NCBI GenBank assembly: GCA_963749535.1
Contig: CAVVNF010000014.1
Span: forward strand, 62,001-126,000
Origin: Chersky-299 sp963749535
GTDB lineage: Bacteria > Actinomycetota > Thermoleophilia > RBG-16-64-13
Reading direction: 5' to 3'
DNA length: 64,000 bases
This document shows positions 53,696 through 62,950 of this stretch, piece by piece. The position numbers were made by a program, and so were the translations under genes. Within the stretch, counting starts at the first letter, position 1. The number at the start of each line of letters is the position of its first letter. The notes beneath the pieces were generated by a model, which was given only the letters and a program-made list of their open reading frames with translations, ran no database searches and had not been told where the DNA came from.

Positions 53696-55120
53696 TGGCC
53701 GATGTTGTTGGGGTTGTTTTTCAGAACGGGATCAAGACCTACTACTTCGATCCTGCAGGACTTGAACTTGCTCAGGGGGATCGTGTCGTAGTACAGACGA
53801 TCAGGGGCACGGAGATCGGCCAGGTGGTCGATCCCCCTCACACCATAGACGATTCCGAGTTGCCGGCTCCCCTCAAGAAAGTCACCCGGGTCGCCACCGA
53901 GAAAGACCTGGAGCTCTGTCGCCGCCAACGAGAGTCTGCGCCGCGAGGCCATGGCCACCTGCCGCCAGTTCGTCGAGCAGCACGGCTTGGACATGAAACT
54001 GGTGGGCGCCGACATCATGTTCGGCGGGGAGAAGATCACCTTCAGTTTCTATTCGGACGAACGCGTCGATTTTCGCGCGCTGGTGGGCGATCTGGCCAAA
54101 GCACTCAAGATGCGCATCGAACTCCGGCAGATCGGAGCCCGGGAGGAAGCGCGCATGGTAGGCGGACTTGGTCCGTGTGGACGGCATCTGTGCTGCACCC
54201 TGTTCCCCGGCGACGAGGACCCGGTCTCCATCCGCATGGCCAAGGAGCAGAATCTCCCGCTCAACCCCATGAAGATCTCGGGGTTGTGCGGGCGCCTTAT
54301 GTGCTGCCTCAAGTACGAGCAGGAACAGTACGTCACGTTCCGCAAGGAGGCTCCGCCCAGGGGCACTCCGGTGAAGACCTCCACTGGAGAAGGGGTCGTC
54401 ACCGGCTACAACGTGCCCAAGGACTCCATCAGCGTCCGGTTCGAAGACGGCACCCACACGGATATCCGCCTTGCCGACTGCCAGTGCGAGCATCGGGGCG
54501 GGATGATCACGGTCGCCGATACCGAGGAGGAGTCGTTCCTCGAGGCGGGAGACCGTCTCATGGCGGGAGATCGACCGGCGGCGTGTCCAGGCGCGACCCT
54601 GGCGGTGATCGAGGCCGCGGTGGTGATAGGCGAGGATGGCGAGGCCGTGGAGGTCATCGTGGCAGAAGGCTCTCTTCCACCCGGGCCACCGGGAGACATC
54701 ACGGTCGCTGGAGCACCGACCTCCGAGGAGCCGCGGGTTGAGGGGGAAGGCTTAGGGCGTCGAGCCCGTTCGCGCGGTGGCCGCGGCCGACGCGGCAGGG
54801 GCAGAGGTCCCTCCGCCCAAGCGAGCGGCGAGCCCGGGACGGGGAGGAACCCCGGAGAGCAAACCGGGGACTCCGGCCGCGGCGCAGCCGGCGGCCGCGC
54901 CGGGATGCCGAGTGGCGGCACGGCGAGCGGAAGCGCAGACCGAGCGCAGACCGGTGGTTCGACAGGCGAAGCCTCAGAGGGCCCCGCCGGTCGTTCCCGT
55001 TCCTCACGACGGCGACGTCGGCCACGGCGGGCAGCCGAAGGCGGGAGTGGTGGCGCCGGGCCTGCCGGTAGCGGGACTCCGGGTGCCGGCGCGAGCGGCG
55101 CAGGCGGGTCCGGCGAGTAG
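53695..55120 (+). CDS. ricT: RicT/PSP1-family protein with Gly/Arg-rich tail (one frameshift)
   Basis: About 475 residues. GTG 53695 overlaps the holB stop. PSP1 core: VADVVGVVFQNGIKTYYFDPAGLELAQGDRVVVQT, then MKLVGADIMFGGEKITFSFYSDERVDFRALVGDLAKALKMRIELRQIGAREEARMVGGLGPCGRHLCC, and LCGRLMCCLKYEQEQYV with the cysteines that ligate an iron–sulfur cluster in the RicAFT complex of Bacillus. One extra T near 53917 shifts the frame. After about residue 280 comes a 190-residue tail rich in Gly, Arg and Ser (GRRARSRGGRGRRGRGRGPS…SSRRRRRPRRA), absent from Bacillus RicT and suggestive of RNA binding. RicT acts in RNA processing and sporulation or competence control in Bacillus. Confidence 0.88.
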
Positions 55121-55376
55121 ATCCGCGCTTCGAGCTTGGGGCTACACCGGGAAGCGCTCTGTGCAGAAGCTCCCGCGCTCGCCGCGCGATCTCCGAGGAA
55201 GGTCTCGCATCGGCCAGGTGGTCGCCATTAGCCAGCGGCGCTGTCGTCTTCATGGTCAACGGCGGACCCTGCGCCTTGTCAGCAGGTGGCACAGCTTCTA
55301 AACTAGGTGGCCGCCTGGAAGTCGAGCAGATTCCGGGTGAGCGGTGGAGCGGTTCCGGCCGCTTGCGGTTTTCCAG

Positions 55377-55449
55377 GCCGACGTAGCTCAGATGGCAGAG
55401 CGGCTCACTCGTAATGAGCAGGTCTGGGGTTCGATTCCCCACGTCGGCT
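55377..55449 (+). tRNA. tRNA-Thr (CGT)
   Basis: A 73-base cloverleaf. The acceptor stem GCCGACG pairs with CGTCGGC. The anticodon stem GCTCA/TGAGC flanks the loop CTCGTAA, with anticodon CGT at 55410–55412. The T-arm is GGGGTTCGATTCCCC. The discriminator base is T and no CCA is encoded. Its 3' half is partly duplicated at 57959–57995. Confidence 0.95.
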
Positions 55450-55784
55450 TACGTTTTTACCTCTAAGAGACGTATTTTCCGGTAGCCACGACTGCCAATA
55501 AGGCTGCAACACGGCCGGTTGACAGCAATAATGACAGCACCACGCAGTTAAGCCGCTGCTACTAGCCCTACTCGCGATGGCCAGCGTCCTTGGCTGTATC
55601 GCTCTCTCTCGGGCCAGCCAACGCCGCAGGCACCGGAGGTGCTATGCTGCCGTCATGCGCCGGTGCTCGCGCTCGTCTTTGCCATGGCGCTAGCCATTCC
55701 CCGCAGGCCGGGAAAAGGGCGGGCGTGAACGCGACTCCAGCGGGCGGCTTCTGGGGATCTTGACGCTAGTCAGAAAGAGGCAGC
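55450..55784 (+). other. Gene-free stretch after tRNA-Thr
   Basis: About 335 bases. A TTGACAGCAATAATGACAGCA stretch near 55517 and a TATGCT box just before an ATG at 55656 are visible, but no frame longer than a few tens of codons follows either. No integrase remnant is recognisable. Confidence 0.4.
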
Positions 55785-56114
55785 GTGGAAAGCCGTCAAC
55801 ACCGACGCAATTACGGGACCCTCTGGGGGATGCTCGTACTCGCGATCCTCTATATCGGGTTGCTTCACTACCTGCACTCGGTGACCGGCATACGTTGGCT
55901 GGATGGCAGCATAGGGGTGGTCCTTGCCCTCTACATCTGCTCGCGTCCGGCCATCAATGCTTGGGAATGGCTGTTCTTCAGTCGTCCCCATCTGCGCCTG
56001 CTCGCAGCGAATTGGTCCGGAGTCGGATGGCTGGCGCTGAACACCCTCGTCCTGGTGGCGGGGTGGTTGGTTCTCTTTACTTCACTGACGCGAATCGTAG
56101 GCGCTGGCACTTAG
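55785..56114 (+). CDS. Small membrane protein, unknown function
   Basis: 109 residues, starting at GTG 55785 after AAAGAGGCAGC. Three hydrophobic helices: LWGMLVLAILYIGLLHYLHSV, WLDGSIGVVLALYICSRPAI and WLALNTLVLVAGWLVLFTSL. No family is recognised. It lies inside the tRNA-flanked interval, and no neighbour suggests a role. Confidence 0.55.
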   Translation: MESRQHRRNYGTLWGMLVLAILYIGLLHYLHSVTGIRWLDGSIGVVLALYICSRPAINAWEWLFFSRPHLRLLAANWSGVGWLALNTLVLVAGWLVLFTSLTRIVGAGT

Positions 56115-56180
56115 ACGTTGTGACAGATCAGGCTTGGCGGCGCGTGCGTATACTCCCTTTAATGCCAAAAGAAAGAGGTT

Positions 56181-56501
56181 GTGATTGTGGACCATCCCCG
56201 ATTCTCCGCCACTCAAGCAGTATCTCAATACCTCTACCTGACTTCCACCGAGAAATATCCGGACATTCATCCCTCGCGGGCGGTGGGCCAATGGCTCTGT
56301 GACCTTCAGGGGTCGGGAAAGATAGCGGATACCATGATTACGGAGCTGCGCAACCACCTGCCTTCGACGGATCAAGGCTTCTTCGCAAACGGCACCCTTG
56401 ATGACGCCGTCCACGCCTACGCCATGAACCTGCTGGTGGCTCCTGACGAGGTTTCCACCGCTCAACTGCGAGAACTCCTGGCAGCGCTGAAGACTATCTA
56501 G
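56181..56501 (+). CDS. Hypothetical protein, 106 residues
   Basis: Starts at GTG 56181 after AAAGAGGTT, with a TATACT -10-like box at 56149–56154. The sequence MIVDHPRFSATQAVSQYLYLTSTEKYPDIHPSRAVGQWL…DDAVHAYAMNLLVAPDEVSTAQLRELLAAL is soluble and largely helical. I recognise no family. Confidence 0.6.
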   Translation: MIVDHPRFSATQAVSQYLYLTSTEKYPDIHPSRAVGQWLCDLQGSGKIADTMITELRNHLPSTDQGFFANGTLDDAVHAYAMNLLVAPDEVSTAQLRELLAALKTI

Positions 56502-56569
56502 GACCAATTCCTCAAGCTTCATCATCCGCCCATTACTATCTTCAAAATCGGTGCGAAGGGCACAAGGGC

Positions 56570-57321
56570 TTACACCTTGCGCATTGCCCCGGTTGTGATC
56601 ATCAGGTCGATTTCTTCGTTTCTGCCGTTCAAGAGCCTCGTCTTGATGCCAACGCTCTTGCCGAAATCAGAAAATGCCTCGTTCTTATTGGTGTTATGGG
56701 CGATGAGCACTCCCCCCTTCTTGATTGCCGGCCATGCATTCTGAAACTCCCAGATCATGGTTTCATAGGTATGCTGGCTGTCGTGAAAGAACAGGTCTAT
56801 CGCCCCCACTTCCTCCAATAAGGGAGCAAGTCTATCCGTGCTCTTGCCCGGAATCAGTTGCCACCGGCTGCGCAGGTAGTCAGGTATCATCCAGCCACTC
56901 TGCTCCTCTATCGCTCGCGGTACTAACTCGTCCTCTGTATACCGCGCTCTCCAATTCTCGGTGACCGTATACCAAGGCACATCTATGGAATACAACGTGC
57001 CTTTCTTGTTTGTATCTAGGGCCAATAGGATATGTGACGACGAGATGCCGCTGGCAACCCCGGTTTCCACCACGCTCTCAGGCTTCACTGTCCGGCATAA
57101 ACCATATAACGCTAGGCAGGCCGTGAGGTCGATGCCTAGCGCCCGGAACGAAAAAGGCTTGATTCCGGAACCGTCGTCCCAATTGCGCGTGATGTCCTGG
57201 CGGAACTTGCTGTCCGGAGATATCTCAGAAAGATAGCTCTCGATCTCGGCGTCCTGGGCTCCCGTCAAAGTCAGCGACAAAGTCCCGAATCGCCTGATAC
57301 ATCTCATCTGTCATGGTCATC
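56570..57321 (-). CDS. Class I SAM-dependent methyltransferase, CmcI/Methyltransf_24-like
   Basis: About 245–250 residues. Motif I is VKPESVVETGVASGISSSHILLAL; LYSIDVPWYTVTENW is motif II; IDLFFHDSQHTYETMIWEFQNAWPAIKKGGVLIAHN is the acidic strand and family-typical SxHTYE block. Such enzymes methylate sugars or small molecules in natural-product and surface-glycan loci. The frame open to ATG 57307 begins MRCIRRFGTLSLTLTG, which is not protein-like. In the neighbouring frame ATG 57321 or 57315 gives MTMTDEMYQAIRDFVADFDG, a better N-terminus, so an indel near 57262 is suspected. The coding sequence is visibly more AT-rich than its surroundings, suggesting transfer. Confidence 0.7.
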
Positions 57322-57381
57322 GGCCTCATCAAGAGTGGGAGGGGGCGCTACAGTTGAGATGCGCCGTACTGCTCGCCGCCG

Positions 57382-57560
57382 CAGCTTAGGAGGCTGCTGA
57401 AGAACAGCGCCCCGGCCGTCAGAAGCGCACTGGGCGGCACGATAGCACGTCCTCGGTCGCGTCAATAGCGCTGCTATTCACGCTTCCTGCGTCCTTCTCT
57501 CGCGCGTACCCATCGGGCTCTGGCGGCGAGGCGCCATTCTTCAGCAGCCTGTTAAAGCTG
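57382..57560. mobile_element. MITE-like element with about 30-bp terminal inverted repeats
   Basis: 57382–57411 and the reverse complement of 57530–57560 align over about 30 bases, sharing CAGCTT, then AGGCTGCTGAAGAA and GCGCC. The core is reminiscent of ends seen on IS elements with AGGCTGCTGAA-type termini. The 179-base interval has no open frame that could be a transposase, so it is a non-autonomous element or deleted IS. No clear target-site duplication is visible. Confidence 0.6.
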
Positions 57561-57843
57561 TCTGCTAGCGCACAGCCTCCAAGGACTCGCTGCCGATGGC
57601 TGGCCTGCCTTCGGGGACGGACTTCGCGCCCGCTGGATTCTACACGACGCCCAGCTCTAAACGCGGCCACCTGCACCGGTGTCGGCCTCCACATAGGTCA
57701 AAGAGTGAAGGCAGGTCTTGCATTTGTTGTTGACTAACGTAATACTTTCACACGGATAACGCTGACGCCATACAGCGTTTTCTCTATCTTCGCGCCTACC
57801 GGTGAGTGGCGTCTCAAATAACCGCCGGGTCGAACTTGCTCTA

Positions 57844-57880
57844 GCCCCGGGGACTGCTCTCCACTGAGGGTCCCCGGGGC
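57844..57880 (+). terminator. Strong GC-rich hairpin, terminator-like
   Basis: GCCCCGGGGAC (57844–57854) and GTCCCCGGGGC (57870–57880) form a perfect 11-base stem with a 15-base loop, followed by GTTCTCTC. It is not next to an obvious gene end, so its transcript is unknown. Confidence 0.5.
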
Positions 57881-57958
57881 GTTCTCTCATTCCAGACCAC
57901 TACGCAGCCCCGCTCGAATAGCAGATGAGCGGCGGCGAGGGCTGTTCCTGGAACTCAC

Positions 57959-57995
57959 AATGAGCAGGTCTGGGTTCGATTCCCCATATCGGCTT
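57959..57995 (+). repeat. Duplicate of the tRNA-Thr 3' half (putative attachment site)
   Basis: AATGAGCAGGTCTGG then GTTCGATTCCCCA and TCGGCTT repeats 55413–55450 with one missing G and two mismatches. The 5' half and anticodon of the tRNA are absent. A 3'-tRNA duplication is what site-specific integration into a tRNA gene leaves behind, so this is a candidate distal att site for the interval 55413–57995. The rest of 57322–58141 outside the element and hairpin is gene-free. Confidence 0.7.
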
Positions 57996-58141
57996 TCTCA
58001 ACCAGCCGCAACGGTTCTCACGTTTCCCTCTCCGCCCGCGCGATGGCTGTGCCGTCAATGGAGCAGCGTCCTTATCGGCCGTGCGGTATAGAATCAATGC
58101 GGCCACTACCCGAGCGGACGAGTTCAAACCCACACCCAAGG

Positions 58142-58855
58142 ATGGGCAGCATGGCGGCAGAGCGCGTAACCGAGCATGTTTACAGGGTCAACGTGGGACC
58201 GGGGCAGGTGTTTCTCATCCTGCAGCCGGAGAAGCTCATCCTGATCGACGCCGGGGTCCCGGGCAGCGCCGCCGTGATCTCCGAGGCGGTCCGCGGACTC
58301 GGGCGTCGTCCCGAGGAGATCTCCGACATCGTTGTCACGCATCCGCACCCCGACCACGCAGGTGGTCTCGCGGAGCTGAAGGAGCTGACGGGCGCGCGCG
58401 TCTGGATGCACGCGGAAGACGCTGCGCTGGTTCGGGCCGGTCGCGCGTTCCGTCCGTGGAAAGTGGCACCGGGCATTCGGAACCGCGTATTCGCGCGCTT
58501 CGTCATCCGCCGTTCGCCCACATCTTTCGAACCGGCGATGGTGGACAGCGAGGTCACGCCCGGACAAGAGTTGCCTTTCGCCGAGGGGCTTATCGCCCTG
58601 CACACTCCCGGCCACACCGCGGGTCACCTGGCTCTGCTCTGGCGCGGCGACGGGGGAGTGCTTTTCGCCGGCGACGCAGGCAATTACCGTCGCGGCCGCC
58701 TGGTGCCCAGCACGGTCAACGAGGACCTTGAGGTGGCTATGGAGAGCCTCCGGCTGCTGGCTCAGGAAGACTTCGAGACGGTCTGCTTCGCACACGCGCT
58801 ACCCATCGTCGGTGGCGCCTCGGCCCTGCTCCGGGAACAGTCGAAGCGTCTTTAG
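58142..58855 (+). CDS. MBL-fold metallo-hydrolase
   Basis: About 237 residues. THPHPDHAGG (His67, His69, Asp71, His72) is the di-metal motif. Also present are LHTPGHTAGHLALLW, FAGDAGNYRRG and CFAHALPIVGGA, giving the remaining His and Asp ligands. The start may be ATG 58142 or 58151. The fold serves glyoxalase II, lactonases and beta-lactamase-like enzymes; the substrate is not deducible. It is not in an operon with the next genes, which are opposite in direction. Confidence 0.85.
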   Translation: MGSMAAERVTEHVYRVNVGPGQVFLILQPEKLILIDAGVPGSAAVISEAVRGLGRRPEEISDIVVTHPHPDHAGGLAELKELTGARVWMHAEDAALVRAGRAFRPWKVAPGIRNRVFARFVIRRSPTSFEPAMVDSEVTPGQELPFAEGLIALHTPGHTAGHLALLWRGDGGVLFAGDAGNYRRGRLVPSTVNEDLEVAMESLRLLAQEDFETVCFAHALPIVGGASALLREQSKRL

Positions 58856-59013
58856 GGACTCTGGCCCCGGCGCTGTTCAGGTCTCGGCGCGGCCTTGCTT
58901 CGGCTTCGCCCCGCTCTTGCGGGGCTTGCGGCGGTGCGTCGGGAGGCAGACTCGCTTGGGCTTCGCGCCGAGACCCGTTCGCGTCTAGAGCCTCAGTGCC
59001 TAGGCCCGCCCCT

Positions 59014-59862
59014 TCACCTGGCGCCAGGCGCCGTCTTGGGGGGTGAGTAGCCCAGAAATCCGGAGAGGGACGCCGCGGCCGCCTTTACGGCCTCAGCGCA
59101 GTGGCGCCGCTCTTCGGGGCCAAAGCGACCGGTAGGGGCAACAACCGAGAGCGTGGCGATCACGGTGCCAAGTTGATCGCGCACCGGCGCCGCCACGGCG
59201 CAGGTGCCGATGTTCCGCTCCTCGAGATCGAATCCGATGCCCTCTTGCTCCACTCGCTCCAGCTCGCGGCGAAGCGCAGCCGGGTCGGTGATCGTGCTGG
59301 GAGTCAACTGGGGAAGGGGCTGAGCGATGATGCTTTCCCGGTCCGCGGGCGCCTTGAAGGCCGCGAATACCTTTCCATTGGCATTGGCCGTGTATCCGAT
59401 GATCTGGCCCACGGCTATCTCTCGGCGGAACGGGCGCGAGGTGTCCACCATGTCGACGCTCACTGCCATTCCATCCACCTCGACAGCCAGCGTGACCGAC
59501 TCTCCCGTCGTCTTAGCCAGGGATTCCAGGTAGGGCCGCGCCGTCCTTTCCAGCTCGGAGTAGCCCTCGGAGAGATACATCGCGGCCAGCAGAGCGGGGC
59601 CGAGGTGGTACCGATTGGTCACGACATCGCGTACCACATACGCCGCACTCTCCATCGTCCGGAGCATGCGGTACGCGGTCATCCGGGGCAGCCCGGTCTG
59701 CTCCGCGATCTGCTCCAGCGTCCATTCGCGGTGCTCCCCGTCGAAAAGACTGAGCACGAGGAGCCCTTTCGATAAAGCCCGTACCACGAATGCATCGTCC
59801 GCACGCTTCGGCGAGGTCTCGCGTAGTCCCGCTGCGCGCTGAGGTCTATCTGGTGTCGCCAC
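59014..59862 (-). CDS. IclR-family transcriptional regulator
   Basis: 282 residues from GTG 59862, chosen because GGGAGGGGAACC precedes it; an upstream in-frame ATG at 59952 would add 30 unlikely residues. The N-terminal winged helix reads FVVRALSKGLLVLSLFDGEHREWTLEQIAEQTGLPRMTAYRMLRTMESAAYV. The IclR effector domain has YHLGPALLAAMYLSEGYSELERTARPYLESLAKTTGESVTLAVEVDG, YTANANGKVFAAF and GIGFDLEERNIGTCAVAAPVRDQLGTVIATLSV. It is divergent from the 3-hydroxyacyl-CoA dehydrogenase cluster, and the operator at 60057 lies between them. Confidence 0.88.
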   Translation of the reverse strand: MATPDRPQRAAGLRETSPKRADDAFVVRALSKGLLVLSLFDGEHREWTLEQIAEQTGLPRMTAYRMLRTMESAAYVVRDVVTNRYHLGPALLAAMYLSEGYSELERTARPYLESLAKTTGESVTLAVEVDGMAVSVDMVDTSRPFRREIAVGQIIGYTANANGKVFAAFKAPADRESIIAQPLPQLTPSTITDPAALRRELERVEQEGIGFDLEERNIGTCAVAAPVRDQLGTVIATLSVVAPTGRFGPEERRHCAEAVKAAAASLSGFLGYSPPKTAPGAR

Positions 59863-60056
59863 GGTTCCCCTCCCAACGGACGACCGACTATCCCGGCACA
59901 AGACATCATGATTCTTCGTGGATTCTAGCATCACGCGTGATCCCGGCGGCAACCCGTCCTTTGCCGGCGACCGTCCGCGTGAGCCCGACGCTGTCGTAGC
60001 CGGGGCCTTACAGGCCCAGGTTTCGAGCTAAGGTCTGGTATGTATCTTTTGTTTTA

Positions 60057-60072
60057 TGGTACGATCATACCA
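60057..60072 (+). promoter_or_regulatory. Palindromic operator upstream of the dehydrogenase–thiolase cluster
   Basis: TGGTACGATCATACCA is a near-perfect 16-base palindrome lying between the divergent IclR gene and the 60231 gene. A further half-site, TGGTATG, lies at 60036. IclR-family operators are short palindromes in this position, so it is the probable site of autoregulation and cluster control. Confidence 0.55.
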
Positions 60073-60230
60073 CTGTAGCTGCGTGTCGAAAGCGCCCTTG
60101 GCGCGTGCTTTTTTCGACGCGCCCCGGCCGTTCTTCATTTCACGGCCGGAAAGTGTGACACTGATGAAAGGGCCGCATAAGCAGCTTACCGGCCGCATTG
60201 CCGAGTACAAATCGACTGCGAGGGACTCCA

Positions 60231-61200
60231 GTGAAGCTCGACGACATCAAGAAAGTCGCCATAATCGGCGCAGGGACCATGGGCCCGGGTCTGGCTCAGG
60301 TGTTCGCCACCGCAGGCTACGACGTTTCGCTCTACTCGAGGAAAGCGGAGACTCTGGAAAAGGCGTTGTCCGTGGTGCGCGCGAACCTCGGGACATTTGT
60401 GGAACACGGCATGGTGCCGGCAGGGGACGTCGAAGGCATAATCGCCGGCATCAAACCCACCCAGTCGGTGGAGGAAGCGGGCACAGGCGCGGATCTCATC
60501 ATCGAGAGCATCGCCGAGAAGGTGGACGCGAAGCGCGCGTGTTCGAGGAACTCGACAAGATGTGTCCCGAAGGCGCCATCTTCACCAGCAACACCTCGTA
60601 CCTCAACATCTACGAGCTCGTGCCGGAGAGGCGGCTTCCCGACACGATCATCGCCCACTGGTTCGCGCCGCCGCACATCATCCCCCTGGTCGAGGTGGTC
60701 AAGGGCCCCGAGACCAGCCAGGAGACCGTCGACGTTCGTGGTGGAGCTCCTCAAGAAGGTCGACCGCGTGCCGACCGTGATGGAGAAGTTCGTGCCGGGC
60801 TTCTGCATCAACCGCTTCCTGCGCATCATCGGCCGCGAGGTCTTCTTCCTGCTGGACAACGGCTACATGACCGCCGACCAGCTCGACCTCGCCGTGAAGG
60901 CGAGCATCATCCCCCGCGCCATGGTGCTCGGATTCGTGCAGCGCTACGACTTCACCGGCCTCGATCTCAGCTACGGCAACCTGCAGAACACGGCCTTCAT
61001 CGAGGCTCCCATCGACAACGAGCCGCGCAGCCTGCTCGAGCGGGTCGAGACGCGGCGAGCTGGGCGTCAAGAGCGGCAAGGGCTTCTTCGACTACAGCGA
61101 CCGCGACCTTGGAGGAAGTCCTCAAGAAGCGGGATGCCGCTCTCTCGAGGTCTTCAACGACGTCAAGAGATTCCGTGATCTGAACGCCAGCCGCATCTAG
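60231..61200 (+). CDS. 3-hydroxyacyl-CoA dehydrogenase-family protein (frameshifted)
   Basis: About 323 residues. GTG 60231 follows GAGGGACTCCA. The NAD site is KVAIIGAGTMGPGLAQVFATAGYDVSLYSRK. TSNTSYLNIYELV holds the Ser/Asn of the active site, and HWFAPPHIIPLVEVVKGPETS holds His and Glu. KFVPGFCINRFLRIIGREVFFLLDNGYMTADQLD begins the C-terminal domain, ending RETRELGVKSGKGFFDYSDRD-type sequence. Five indels (about 60540, 60737, 61052, 61110, 61142) interrupt it. With the BKACE gene downstream, a carnitine-dehydrogenase-like role (3-hydroxy acid to 3-keto acid) is possible; ordinary 3-hydroxyacyl-CoA oxidation is the alternative. Confidence 0.83.
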
Positions 61201-61217
61201 GAGCCGGAGGGGAGACC

Positions 61218-62102
61218 ATGAAACTTCCCGCAGGCAAAGTCATCATCACGGCCGCTCTCAACGGCGCGTTGGTCAACAAAGAGATGAACCCGAACGTGCC
61301 GGAGCAGCCGGACGAGATCGCACAGGCTGCCCTCGACTGCTACAACGCAGGCGCGGCCATCGTCCACATCCACGCGCGTGACGAGGAGGGCAAGCCCATG
61401 CGGCACCAAGGAGAAGTTCGAGGAGATCCAGGCGGCAGTGCGCGGCAAGTGCCGAGAGATCATCATCCAGTTCTCCACCGGCGGCGGCACCAACCTCACC
61501 ATCGAGGAGCGAGTCTCGCTGCCTCGACGCCAATCCGGAGATGGCGTCGCTCAACATGGGCACCCTGATGCGCCAGACCGGCGCCAATCGCCGGGCACGC
61601 CGTTCTCGAACATGACCAAAGACATCGAGGCGTGGGCGGCCAAGATGAAGGACCTCGAAGATCAAGCCTGAGATGGAGTGCTACTCCCAGAGCATGTACC
61701 GGGACGTGAACAACCTCATCAAGAAGGAGCTGATCAAGCCGCCGTACTACGTGAACTTCGTGCTCGGCATGCAGTACCAGGGCGCCATCGAGGCCACGCC
61801 GGAGACGCTCGTGTCGATGTACCAGTTCCTGCCGGAGAACTGCCTCTTCAACACCACCGCCACGTGCGCCGCCCAACTGCCGGTCACGACCATGGGGATG
61901 ATCATGGGCGGCTGCGTGCGTGTCGGCCTGGAAGACAACATCTACTACTCCAGGGGCGTTCTCGCGCAGAGCAACGCTCAACTGGTCGAGCGGTCGGCGA
62001 CGGATCGCCAGGGAGCTCAACCTGGAGCCGGCCACTCCGGACGAGGCCAGGCAGATCCTGGGCGTGGTGAAGACGATAGTCGACGACGAAGGAGGCCGGA
62101 TC
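61218..62102 (+). CDS. Beta-keto acid cleavage enzyme (BKACE, DUF849; frameshifted)
   Basis: About 290 residues. ATG 61218 follows GGAGGGGAGACC. It reads KVIITAALNGALVNKEMNPNVPEQPDEIAQAALDCYNAGAAIVHIHARDEEGKP; HIHAR is the zinc-binding HxH of the family. Later segments are IIIQFSTGGGTNLTIEERV, ASLNMGTLMRQTGANR, MYRDVNNLIKKELIKPPYYVNFVLGMQ and GGCVRVGLEDNIYYSRGVLAQSNAQLVER. Family members condense a beta-keto acid with acetyl-CoA to give acetoacetate and a new acyl-CoA. At least four indels break it. In the final frame no stop precedes the next ATG, so its exact end near 62100 is unclear. Confidence 0.85.
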
Positions 62103-62877
62103 ATGGATGATCTGTTTTCACTCAAGGGCAAGAACGCCGTCGTCGTGGGCGGGGCCGGGGGCATTGGCCACGGGCTGGCCGAAGGGCTCGCCCGCTACGG
62201 CGCGCAGGTAGCCATCGCCGACGTGAATCCGGCCAGCCTCGAGCAGGTCTCCGCCGAGCTCGGTAAGGCTACCGGCGCGACGGTCAAGACCTACATCGTC
62301 GACTGCACGCAGGAGGCCAGCGTCCAGGAATTGGTCGCCAAGACCGTCTCCGACATGGGCCGGGTCGACATCCTCGTCAACGCCCTGGGCTACAACGCCA
62401 AGGCTCCGGCGACCGAGTTCCCCATGGACGAATGGGACAAGCTCTTCGCCGTCAACATCCGTGGCGTCATGATGAGCTGCAAGCACTACGCGGCGCACAT
62501 GGCCGAGCGGGGCGGCGGCAAGATCATCAACCTCTCGTCGATCCGCGGGGCCAGAGGCGCCACCGGCGGCAACCTCGCGTACTGTGCGAGCAAGGGCGCG
62601 GTCAACATGCTTACGAAGCAGTTGGCTTGCGAGCTGGCCCCGAAGAACGTGCTGGTCAACGCCATCGCGCCGATCATCACCATCACTCCGATGACCGCTG
62701 AGCGGATCAAGAATGAAGCGTCGCGCTACGAGCGCATGTTGCTCAACGTCCCCATGGGCCGGATGGGAACAGTGGCGGATCTCGATAGGGCCGGCCGTCT
62801 TTCTCGCCTCGCCGGCTTCTGATTTCGTCACCGGGACGATCTTGTATCCCGATGGCGGGATGTCGTCGTTCGTCTAG
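62103..62877 (+). CDS. Short-chain dehydrogenase/reductase (one frameshift)
   Basis: About 257 residues. ATG 62103 has AAGGAGGCC upstream. LKGKNAVVVGGAGGIGHGLAEGLARYGAQVAIADVN is the NAD(P) site, with Asp at the strand end favouring NAD. VDILVNALGYNA, KIINLSSIRGARGATGGNLAYCASKGAVNMLTKQLACELAPKNVLVNAIAP gives the Ser–Tyr–Lys triad. An extra G near 62782 hides the C-terminus; corrected it reads ADLIGPAVFLASPASDFVTGTILYPDGGMSSFV with a TAG at 62875–62877. Probably a 3-hydroxyacyl or alcohol step in the same pathway. Confidence 0.9.
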
Positions 62878-62950
62878 AGCCAGGAATTGTGTAGAGCCGG
62901 AAAGTCGTCTGGGGTGGAAGACTTGTTGATAGTCGGAAGCGGGATAACCA

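Noticed and set aside
57959..57995. A second tRNA gene
   Set aside because: Only the 3' half is present, the anticodon and 5' half are missing, and the T-arm has lost a base.
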